Assembly: GCA_041481485.1 (NCBI GenBank)
Contig: JBGPBY010000184.1
Location: forward strand, 1 to 12,338
Source: JBGPBY01 sp041481485
Lineage (GTDB): Bacteria; Acidobacteriota; Terriglobia; 20CM-2-55-15
Length of the DNA stretch: 12,338 nucleotides
Direction of reading: 5' to 3'
Shown: positions 6,814 to 12,338 of the stretch, piece by piece
Position numbering within the stretch: the stretch's first letter is position 1
How the letters are laid out: each line of letters begins with the position of its first letter
Notes under the pieces: generated by a model
The model's input: only the letters and a program-made list of their open reading frames with translations
Database searches by the model: none
Told to the model about the DNA's origin: nothing
Program-made: the position numbers and the translations under genes

Positions 6814-7884
6814 CGGACGAACAAAACTCTCATACTCACGGTGCTGTTCGGTGCGGCCACACTCGGGCAGGGACAGCAGACCCAGAATCCGACCAACAAG
6901 ACCGGTGTCATCGGACTGATGCACGCGATTCATTCGGTCAACGACATCGACAAGACGCTGGCGTTCTTCCAGGGTGTATTCGGAGTGAACGGCCAGGTCA
7001 GTGCCTTCGATCCGAAAGGCCCGCGCATCCTGACGAACTCGCCGACGGCGACGCTTCGGTATGCGATGACGAGCCTTCCAGGTGCGTTTAACTTTGAGCT
7101 GACACAGTTCGCAGATCTCGAACGGCAGATGAACAAGCAGCCGGACATTCAGGATTCAGGCGCGCCGATGATGAAAGTGCTCGTCCGCGATCTTGATGCC
7201 GTCGTCGCAAACGCCAAGAAGGCGAACGCGCCAATCGTGACGAAAGGGGGCGCCCCGGTGACGGCGCCGACGCCGATCGGCACGGCAAAGGCAATCATCA
7301 TGCGCGATCCTGACGGGTATTTCATTGAAGCGATTCAGGCAACACCTGCGATCATCGCGGCAACGCCCGCTGCGGCGCCTGGCCGCGGACGGGGGGGTAA
7401 CGCGAACCCCGCCACGCCTGCTGCGCCAAGCCAGATCGTCGGCGCGATCATGGGACTCACAGTGCGCGACATGGAAGAATCATTGAAATTCTGGAACGGC
7501 GTACTTGCCATGGAGATGCCTCAACCTTCACAGTTCGCGAGCGAATCCGCAATGCTCGACCTGATGGGCCTGCCCTCAGGCGCATCCTACCGCATCTCGA
7601 GCGGCGTGATCCCAGGCAGTCAGGCGCGCATCGAGTTCATCGAAATCAAAGGCGTGCCACGCAAGGATTTCGACCTGCGCGTGACCGACCCGATGGCCTG
7701 CGGCATGGCGCTTCGCATTGGCCACATCCGCGACCTGCTGGCGAAGATCAAGGCCAGCAACGGCCGCGTACTCTCGAAGGACCAGGCGCTCGTCGAATGG
7801 AGCGACACGGTCCGCAATGTGTTCGTGAAGGATCCAAACGGCCTCAACCTGGAGCTCGTCGGTTCCGCGGATCCGAATCTCTGA
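6811..7884 (+). CDS. Secreted two-domain VOC (glyoxalase/dioxygenase-fold) protein
   Basis: A signal peptide (1-22, KTLILTVLFGAATLGQGQ) is followed by VOC domain 1 (about 32-176) and VOC domain 2 (about 207-352), joined by a low-complexity Ala/Pro/Gly-Arg linker (178-206). In domain 1 possible metal ligands are His38 (LMHAIHSVND), Glu96 (FNFELTQF) and Glu173 (DPDGYFIEAI). Domain 2 keeps Glu275 (ARIEFIEIK) and Glu348 (DPNGLNLELV) but has no His at the matching first position (IVGAIMGLTVRD). If it is an enzyme, one of the two sites is probably degenerate. Reaction and substrate are unknown; VOC proteins include glyoxalases, ring-cleaving dioxygenases and binding proteins. Its codons end in G or C more often than those of the preceding gene. 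A 12-bp palindrome TGAACGCGTTCA overlaps the stop codon (7882-7893). Confidence 0.85.
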   Translation: MRTNKTLILTVLFGAATLGQGQQTQNPTNKTGVIGLMHAIHSVNDIDKTLAFFQGVFGVNGQVSAFDPKGPRILTNSPTATLRYAMTSLPGAFNFELTQFADLERQMNKQPDIQDSGAPMMKVLVRDLDAVVANAKKANAPIVTKGGAPVTAPTPIGTAKAIIMRDPDGYFIEAIQATPAIIAATPAAAPGRGRGGNANPATPAAPSQIVGAIMGLTVRDMEESLKFWNGVLAMEMPQPSQFASESAMLDLMGLPSGASYRISSGVIPGSQARIEFIEIKGVPRKDFDLRVTDPMACGMALRIGHIRDLLAKIKASNGRVLSKDQALVEWSDTVRNVFVKDPNGLNLELVGSADPNL

Positions 7885-8062
7885 ACGCGTTCAAGCCAGG
7901 CTAGCCCTCGCCACCGGCCGGAATTCGAGTGACGTTTGAGTGATTCATAGAAAGTGATTCCAAGTGGGATCAGGACGGCTATAGATTTGCGTTTGCCAAG
8001 GGACAACTACGGTCGTGGAACAAGCTAAAGCCCTCCGTCTTTAATGTGAATAAATAACACTC

Positions 8063-8074
8063 CGCCCGCGGGCG
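8063..8074. terminator. GC-rich palindrome between convergent genes, possible terminator
   Basis: CGCCCGCGGGCG is a perfect 12-bp palindrome in the gap between the VOC gene (+, ends 7884) and the acetyltransferase gene (-, ends 8120). The stem would be only four pairs with a CGCG loop. On the - strand it is followed by GAGTGTTATTTATT, a loose T-rich tract; on the + strand by AACATTTCTT. A weak bidirectional terminator is possible. Confidence 0.3.
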
Positions 8075-8119
8075 AACATTTCTTGACGTGCGGAACGTTT
8101 CGAGGATGTCATGCTTGTC

Positions 8120-8647
8120 TCAGTCCCCTTCCCGTCGAATCTCATACACAACCAGATCGATTGTCTCTCCTTCCGGGGTTGTGCCTTTTTCCAAAGCTGG
8201 AGTCAGAGTAGCGCCGATCCGCTCGATCGCCTTTCGTGAACGCCGATTGTTCGGTCCGATTACAAAAACAACGCGATTCGAGAGAGTGAATGCATGGCGA
8301 ATCATCAGGCGCTTCATTTCGCCGTTGAATTGTCCTCCCCAGTACGACCGCGAAAGAAAAGTCCAACCGATTTCGATTTCCCTTCTTTCCTTGTCGTACC
8401 AGACGAAGCGCGAAGATCCGATCACGGCTCCCGTCTTGCGATCGATGGCCACCAAAGCGCCGCCAGAAGCTAGCGCCTCGTCGAAAAATCTTCTGAAGAC
8501 AGTCTCCTGATACCGGTCGTAATTGGGATGTTGCTCCCAAATCTTCGGATCCGCAGCTACAGCAAGCAGGGCTTCCCAATCGGAACGCAGGAGTGGTCGA
8601 AGTTCGATCCGTTCACCAAGCAGATAGGGCTGAAGTTCCGCCGGCAT
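8120..8647 (-). CDS. GNAT-family N-acetyltransferase (RimJ/RimL-like)
   Basis: The 175-residue protein opens with LLGERIELRPLLRSDWEAL (9-27), the usual first strand and helix of RimJ/RimL-type acetyltransferases. VIGSSRFVWYDKERREIEIGWTFLSRSYWG follows in the middle (75-104), then the acetyl-CoA-binding end of the fold with VVFVIGPNNRRSRKAIERIGA (126-146), where N-x-x-S-x-x-x-x-x-x-x-G is characteristic. It should transfer an acetyl group from acetyl-CoA to an amine; the acceptor (ribosomal protein, small molecule or drug) cannot be read from the sequence. ATG 8647 matches the usual family start; GAGG lies only two bases before it, so the ribosome binding site is tight. The gene is divergent from the PadR gene, with a 226-bp shared upstream region. 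Confidence 0.9.
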   Translation of the reverse strand: MPAELQPYLLGERIELRPLLRSDWEALLAVAADPKIWEQHPNYDRYQETVFRRFFDEALASGGALVAIDRKTGAVIGSSRFVWYDKERREIEIGWTFLSRSYWGGQFNGEMKRLMIRHAFTLSNRVVFVIGPNNRRSRKAIERIGATLTPALEKGTTPEGETIDLVVYEIRREGD

Positions 8648-8873
8648 GACCTCGAAAGCATATGGCCGTCATTCCGCAAAACAAAGACAAACACGCCGCT
8701 GGCAACTTCGGTCACAGGAATAAGGCTGATCTTTCGGCGGCGAAGAGCAACGAGCAATGCGAATGGGAGTGTCAGTGTTAAGTTCGAGGTTGTTCCACGT
8801 CCCTTCCTCGGTTTTTTGAAAATAGTTTTGAATTGCACTTGTTGTGCGCCTATTTCTTCAGTATTGTGAATAA

Positions 8874-9209
8874 ATGCGAAAGGGAGAATATCTTGGAAAT
8901 TTTGATCTCATGCTGCTGCTGGCTCTGCAGCGCCTGGGTGACGATGCGTATGGAGTGACAATCGCTCGTGAGCTTGAAGAGCAGACAGGAAGAGAAGTCG
9001 TCGTCGCCAGTGTCTACGCCACATTGGAACGTCTCCAGGAACGCGGCCTGGTTGTTTCGCGTTTGGGAGAATCCACTCCTGAACGTGGTGGCCGTGCAAA
9101 ACGCTATTTTCGAATTACAGGGGCTGGAATACGTGAGGTTCGCGAGGCCCGGCGATGTCTGATGAATTTGTGGAAAGGTCTGCCTCAACTTAAAGGAGAG
9201 AAAGCATGA
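8874..9209 (+). CDS. PadR-family transcriptional regulator
   Basis: The 111-residue protein is essentially one winged helix-turn-helix domain of the PadR type. LMLLLALQRLGDDAYGVTIARELEE (12-36) is the first helix pair, VASVYATLERLQERGLVVSR (44-63) the recognition helix and start of the wing, and RGGRAKRYFRITGAG (71-85) the wing and final strand. The short C-terminal helix fits the small PadR subfamily that pairs with permeases in Acidobacteriota. It probably represses its own unit. The ATG at 8874 has no Shine-Dalgarno, so the transcript may be leaderless or weakly translated. The stop overlaps the next gene's start (ATGA), so the two should be translationally coupled. A small dyad GCAC-N5-GTGC near 8836-8848 is an unproven operator candidate. 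Confidence 0.92.
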   Translation: MRKGEYLGNFDLMLLLALQRLGDDAYGVTIARELEEQTGREVVVASVYATLERLQERGLVVSRLGESTPERGGRAKRYFRITGAGIREVREARRCLMNLWKGLPQLKGEKA

Positions 9210-9982
9210 CGTCGAAACAGCCGCCCAGTTTGACCACATGGATGTTGAAACACTTCGGCTCCGGCCCCAACAATGACGCGGTTCTCGGCGATCTCGCCGA
9301 GCAATATGTGCAGAACGGCAGCGCGAGATGGTATCGGCGTCAGGCACTGAAAGCCATTTGGGTAAGTCTCTTCAGGGAAATTCGCGCACACAAGGGCAGC
9401 GCAGTCGTAGCACTTTTGACCGGCTGGGTCCTGTGGACGTTTAACGTCACATCGATCTTCCCTCTGATCACTCCTTACTTCTTCAACGTCAACCCTGACG
9501 GGCCAACAATCGGAGTCGCGATTCTCCTGAGTGACCCCATCGGTTCGGTATTGACCGTCCTGTCGGCGCCGGTCCGACTCCATGCCGCCTTGAACCAGCC
9601 TTTCTCTTTCGCATTCGCGGTCGCGTTGCCTTTCGTCGCATGGGCACTCATTGGCGGGCTGGTCGCGATTATCGCCAATCTGCACCTGGAAGCCAATCAA
9701 ACCGGCATTCCGGCACGGGCTAAGTTAACCATCGGCTTTCATCGTGACAGACAAACGGCGGCAGTCTTTCTGTTTGCAGGCTCAACCCTGCTTTTGAATC
9801 TGTTTCTTACCGGTTATTTTGTCTTTCATCTGCAGATGTTGGTCCATGGACCTTCCCAAGAGTGGAGTTCTGCGTTTGGTCATCTCGCGGCGTACGTCGC
9901 TGCTTCGATCGTCGGGATTTTCCTCGGCGGAACTCTAATGGGTGGGCTGCTCCACGATAAATCAACGGTCGTGAGGAATTAG
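9206..9982 (+). CDS. Multi-pass membrane protein with permease-prefix-like N-terminus
   Basis: Residues 6-62 (PPSLTTWMLKHFG, then DAVLGDLAEQY, then ARWYRRQALKAI) look like the 'permease prefix' segment found at the front of ADOP-type ABC permeases in Acidobacteriota. No FtsX/MacB permease follows. Instead there are about four or five membrane helices: 64-84, perhaps 102-121, 134-158, 185-210 and 225-249. The protein is probably a stand-alone inner-membrane partner of the PadR regulator just upstream; its function is unknown. ATG 9206 overlaps the PadR stop by four bases and has AAAGGAG seven bases ahead, so the start is secure. Confidence 0.8.
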   Translation: MTSKQPPSLTTWMLKHFGSGPNNDAVLGDLAEQYVQNGSARWYRRQALKAIWVSLFREIRAHKGSAVVALLTGWVLWTFNVTSIFPLITPYFFNVNPDGPTIGVAILLSDPIGSVLTVLSAPVRLHAALNQPFSFAFAVALPFVAWALIGGLVAIIANLHLEANQTGIPARAKLTIGFHRDRQTAAVFLFAGSTLLLNLFLTGYFVFHLQMLVHGPSQEWSSAFGHLAAYVAASIVGIFLGGTLMGGLLHDKSTVVRN

Positions 9983-10029
9983 GCGATAAAGCGCAAAAAT
10001 CTATCGTTTGGCTCTTTCAGGATGGACCA

Positions 10030-10140
10030 ATGAACGATGTCGGGCAAACCGTCATGCTCCTCATGAACGGCCTTCAGGTAGCGGGCTACGCGATGCTTTT
10101 CACCGAACGAAACTGGAAAGTGATCACGCCCGGCCGCTAG
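10030..10140 (+). CDS. Possible 36-residue small protein
   Basis: A short ATG-to-TAG frame between two convergent genes begins MNDVGQTVMLLMNGLQVAG and ends KVITPGR. Codons end mostly in G or C, as in the local coding regions, and AGGA lies eight to ten bases before the ATG. It has one moderately hydrophobic stretch. I recognise no family, and the frame remains open back to 9961 without another start, so it could also be the tail of a lost gene. Weak call. Confidence 0.25.
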   Translation: MNDVGQTVMLLMNGLQVAGYAMLFTERNWKVITPGR

Positions 10141-10146
10141 CCGTCG

Positions 10147-11060
10147 TTAACGGGAAGTCCCGGCCAGTACGGCAGGATCCTTGGTTTCGCTAACGATCTC
10201 CTGGAAAGTTGGGCGACGGCCCGCCTGGATCGCGCTAATAAATTCACCTATCGGCGCGAGGGTGCTGGTATTGGTCATTCCGGGCCTCCACCACGGCAAG
10301 CCTCGCGCCGGATTGCCAAGGATGTGGCGGATAAACATGCTGGAAGACGTCACGGGAAGCGCGGTGACATTCTGATAGAACCGCTGTTTCGCCGGGTCAT
10401 CGAGATAGGTTTCGACATTCGAGATGTAGAACACCTCAACCGTCGCATTGCGCTCTTTGAGGTAGCGGCCGACATTTCGAATCACAGCCGGGCCTGCGAA
10501 ATCGCCTACCAACGGAACGATCAGGTTCTTCCGCTGCATTTCACGCACGTACTGATAGTTCTGCTCATTCGCGAGGAAGACCGAGTTTTTGCCAGATGGA
10601 TCGTTGGTGGTCATGATGCGGGCATAGCTCGCCGGGTTAACAAGGCCGGGGTTCGATGCGCTAGAGAATTCATAGTTGATGCCCGGACCGCCCTTGGAAA
10701 AAACCTGAAAGATGTACTCGACCCTGCTCACGTCTTCGCTGCTCAGATGACGAAGGCGAGCTTCGATTGCAACGCCGCGACATACGTAAAGTTCTGCTTG
10801 GGACCCACGCCCATATAGACGCCGCCGGGCTTCGTGACCGCCTTGAGTGCCGGGATGACGTCCTGCACCTGAAGCTCGTTCGACACGAAGTGTTCGTAAG
10901 GATAAGAGCCTCCCGGCTCGGAAAGATCCACGATCAACTGCCAGAACTCCTTGTCGCTGATTTCGGAAGGCAGCTTCGGAGCGGCTGCCTGCCCGAAGTA
11001 AGTCACGCACACAACGAAAACCAAAACCGTTTTCAACACCGATCGACTACTAAAGTGCAC
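10147..11060 (-). pseudogene. Secreted conserved protein split by an out-of-frame internal junction
   Basis: Two - strand frames together make one protein. The first runs from GTG 11060 (GGAGG five bases upstream): a signal peptide (SVLKTVLVFVVCVTYFGQAAA), LPSEISDKEFWQLIVDLSEPGG, then VTKPGGVYMGVGPKQNFTY, ending LAFVI and a TGA at 10743-10745. The second resumes in another frame at about 10746 (LSSEDVSRVEYIFQVFSKGGPG) and reads 199 codons through NLIVPLVGDFAGPAVI and LPVTSSSMFIRHIL to TAA at 10147. From memory of related bacterial proteins, LAFVI should continue as DIRR and lead through a stretch of several dozen residues before LSSED. An internal out-of-frame deletion near 10746-10749 therefore fits better than a one-base slip. 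The family's function is unknown to me; the second half contains Rossmann-like strands (VIRNVGRYLKE, then ATVEVFYISNVE), but it is exported. Confidence 0.75.
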
Positions 11061-11119
11061 GGGCACCTCCAAAGGCGGTCTGAGTTTTGTGCTTGGACAC
11101 CGGCCGCGGAAAAACGGTT

Positions 11120-11281
11120 CATCACTCCGCGACTTTCCTGAATGCTATTCGTATCGTACGGCTGACATGCAGGAAAGAATCCGGCAAGAGCTGCGACGAA
11201 ACCAAGAATAACGATTGCAACCAGAAGCGACGAGACATCACTTGGCCTTAAGAGTTCACCGTTGAATAGGGCAAGCAGCTG
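11120..11281 (-). pseudogene. Remnant of an ADOP/FtsX-type ABC permease C-terminus
   Basis: A - strand stretch reads LFNGELLRPSDVSSLLVAI, then VILGFVAALAGFFPA and a polar end. This matches the last membrane helix of ADOP/MacB-like permeases, usually of the form LL-x-GV-x-xxDPLT ... LL-x-VA-x-LA-x-x-x-PARRA. Key end residues are changed (FPACQPY for PARRA), no start or periplasmic domain lies upstream, and the frame runs on past the expected stop. I read it as a decayed gene end. A second, unrelated membrane protein is the alternative. Confidence 0.5.
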
Positions 11282-11603
11282 GGAACCACGTCCCGTAGAC
11301 GTTCCGCAGACATCCATGAACCAACGATCGAAGTTTAGGGTCTAGGGTGTGTGATTCCTCTTTTTTGGGGACGGCTGTTCTTTGACCCAAGCTATAAACG
11401 GTCCGTTACGGACATTTCTTAAAGCGCGGTTAGTCTGGGTATTCTAAGAAAGATTACTGCATCTTCGACCTGAAAAGGTTGGCGTCGGCGGTTCAATTAC
11501 GTCCCTCGGCATTTCGCCTCAACAAGTTTGCTCTGGTACACCGGCAGGCTAATGGTCCTATCGCTGCCCGTTCCGCCTTTGAATTCGGCATGGGAATGGC
11601 CGT
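11282..11603. other. 322-bp stretch without a supported gene
   Basis: This lies between the permease remnant and the end of the DUF2442 gene. It holds a 13-bp dyad GTCCGTTACGGAC (11401-11413; arms of six around one base), shortly after a TATAAA (11394-11399) and a T6 run (11361-11366). GGGGACGGCTGTTC (11367-11380) resembles arms of REP-type repeats I have seen in other genomes, but no partner arm or transposase is present. I see no convincing gene or promoter. Confidence 0.4.
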
Positions 11604-11999
11604 TCAGGAAGCCGAGCGATGAGGATTCCGGTTTCGAACGGAAGTGGAATTCTTCCGGGGCTTCTTTGTTTGCCACACGACCCGCCGCATCCAGGCTTCG
11701 GTCCCAAAGATCCCTCGCATGAGCTCCGGAAGACTGAAGTCTGCGTCCAGCGCGGGCCAACGCAGACCTTCTCCTGAAGGTGAAATCTCAATCGTTTCGA
11801 GATCCTCCGCGGCCGCTCCCGCAAGTCCCTGGGCGAGATCGCTGGGAAAGGCGAACATAGCGCCGTTCTTCAAATTCACGACAATATGACGTGACTTGCG
11901 GTCATAGTGCGCGTCCTCGGCGCGCGGCTCCGTCATTTCTTCTCGACGGGACCGTTGCAGCGCACGCGCGTATTCAAGTTGAGGCATTCGTCTGGCCAT
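11604..11999 (-). CDS. DUF2442-family protein
   Basis: The 131-residue protein has the DUF2442 core at about 26-104: RAEDAHYDRKSRHIVVNLKN, then FAFPSDLAQGLAGA, then DLETIEISPSGEGLRWPALD and LPELMRGIFG. A basic N-terminal helix precedes it, and a basic Ser/Arg/Asn-rich tail follows (105-131). The family has no established activity; its genes often sit directly after DUF4160 genes, as here, and the pair is discussed as toxin-antitoxin-like without proof known to me. ATG 11999 overlaps the end of the upstream gene by 26 bp; an alternative ATG at 11987 would shorten the overlap to 14 bp. Longer upstream extension runs into DUF4160 coding sequence and is not needed by the family pattern. No good Shine-Dalgarno, so translation is probably coupled. 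Confidence 0.85.
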   Translation of the reverse strand: MARRMPQLEYARALQRSRREEMTEPRAEDAHYDRKSRHIVVNLKNGAMFAFPSDLAQGLAGAAAEDLETIEISPSGEGLRWPALDADFSLPELMRGIFGTEAWMRRVVWQTKKPRKNSTSVRNRNPHRSAS

Positions 12000-12222
12000 G
12001 TAATTCAAACCACTTTTGCAACAGAGATTCTCTGTTCTCTGCAACCAGTTCCTTTGCCATCGCGGTTTCTCTTCGCGTCAGACCGCAAAACGCCAACAAT
12101 TCAACAGGAACAAGACCGATTCTCGCTTCACCAGACTGATGAACGACATGTACATGAGGTGGAGCGTGATCGTTGAAGTAGATCCTAACATCGAAACCAC
12201 CTCTTCTCAGTACTGTCGGCAT
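11974..12222 (-). CDS. DUF4160-family protein
   Basis: The 82-residue protein fits DUF4160 along its whole length: MPTVLRRGGFDVRIYFNDH, then PPHVHV (21-26) with the conserved histidine cluster (H19, H23, H25), then ARIGLVPVELLAFCGLTRRE and a final helix ENRESLLQKWFELHG. The H-x-PPH-x-H cluster looks metal- or phosphate-binding, but no activity is established to my knowledge. ATG 12222 gives the canonical MPTVLR start. No ribosome binding site is seen; the frame is open a further 20 codons upstream without a better start. It overlaps the DUF2442 gene by 26 bp, so the two form one unit with DUF4160 first. Confidence 0.88.
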   Translation of the reverse strand: MPTVLRRGGFDVRIYFNDHAPPHVHVVHQSGEARIGLVPVELLAFCGLTRRETAMAKELVAENRESLLQKWFELHGQTNAST

Positions 12223-12338
12223 CGAACCGTTATCGTGGGAGAAGATGATCTCGTCGATATGGAGGATCGATGTGCTCGGGTATTAGCACCATTCCGCCTT
12301 AATCCGAGCTTCCTCCAGCAACGCGAAAAGCGTTGTCT

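Noticed and set aside
8557..8838. 93-codon - strand frame overlapping the acetyltransferase start
   Set aside because: It overlaps 91 bp of a clear GNAT gene in another frame, has no ribosome binding site or recognisable family, and its end is a shadow of the GNAT coding sequence. The LTLTLPFALLVALRRRK stretch alone does not support a call.
10749..11010. N-terminal part of a 287-codon - strand frame ending at 10147
   Set aside because: This part is an Arg/Gly-rich shadow of the signal-peptide-bearing frame that begins at 11060; only the portion after about 10746 is real coding.
12283..12338. 17-codon - strand open stretch at the right edge ending ALLEEARIKAEWC and TAA
   Set aside because: It may be the end of a gene beyond the window, but it is too short to support.

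Overview
The window reads as a piece of an Acidobacteriota-type chromosome, probably from soil or sediment. This is inferred from gene types, not from a marker gene. The pointers are a PadR regulator overlapping a 'permease prefix'-like membrane protein, a decayed ADOP/FtsX-type permease tail, a secreted carboxypeptidase-regulatory-like beta-sandwich protein, a secreted two-domain VOC protein, and a membrane-anchored cytochrome c with a His-rich tail. Base composition is moderate. I see no rRNA, tRNA, CRISPR array, phage module or intact transposase.

Left part (1-3645, all + strand): a gene cut by the left edge encodes the middle of a Met-rich multicopper oxidase that runs in frame into the C-terminal end of a sigma-54 (NtrC-type) activator, so it is a chimera. 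After a 438-bp gap holding a 40-bp near-perfect palindrome come a fusion of an alpha/alpha-toroid (prenyltransferase/squalene-cyclase-like) domain with a class I methyltransferase, and, 7 bp further on, a membrane-anchored class I cytochrome c.

Middle (3902-7884): a TPR protein and a small lipoprotein lie on the - strand; the lipoprotein's signal peptide is interrupted by an in-frame TGA. Divergent from them, on the + strand, are a secreted beta-sandwich protein and a secreted VOC-fold protein whose start region carries a short duplication.

Right part (8120-12338): a GNAT acetyltransferase (-) is divergent from a PadR regulator / prefix-type membrane protein pair (+, ATGA overlap). Then, on the - strand, lie a secreted-protein pseudogene split by an out-of-frame internal junction, a remnant of an ADOP-type permease C-terminus, and an overlapping DUF4160-DUF2442 gene pair.

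A recurring theme is decay or rearrangement: one chimera, one premature stop, one deletion-type pseudogene and one permease remnant in 12 kb. They may be real genome erosion or consensus/assembly errors; read mapping would separate these. I did not find a clearly new multi-gene system. The best leads are the toroid-methyltransferase fusion next to a cytochrome c, the oxidase-activator chimera and the DUF4160/DUF2442 pair.
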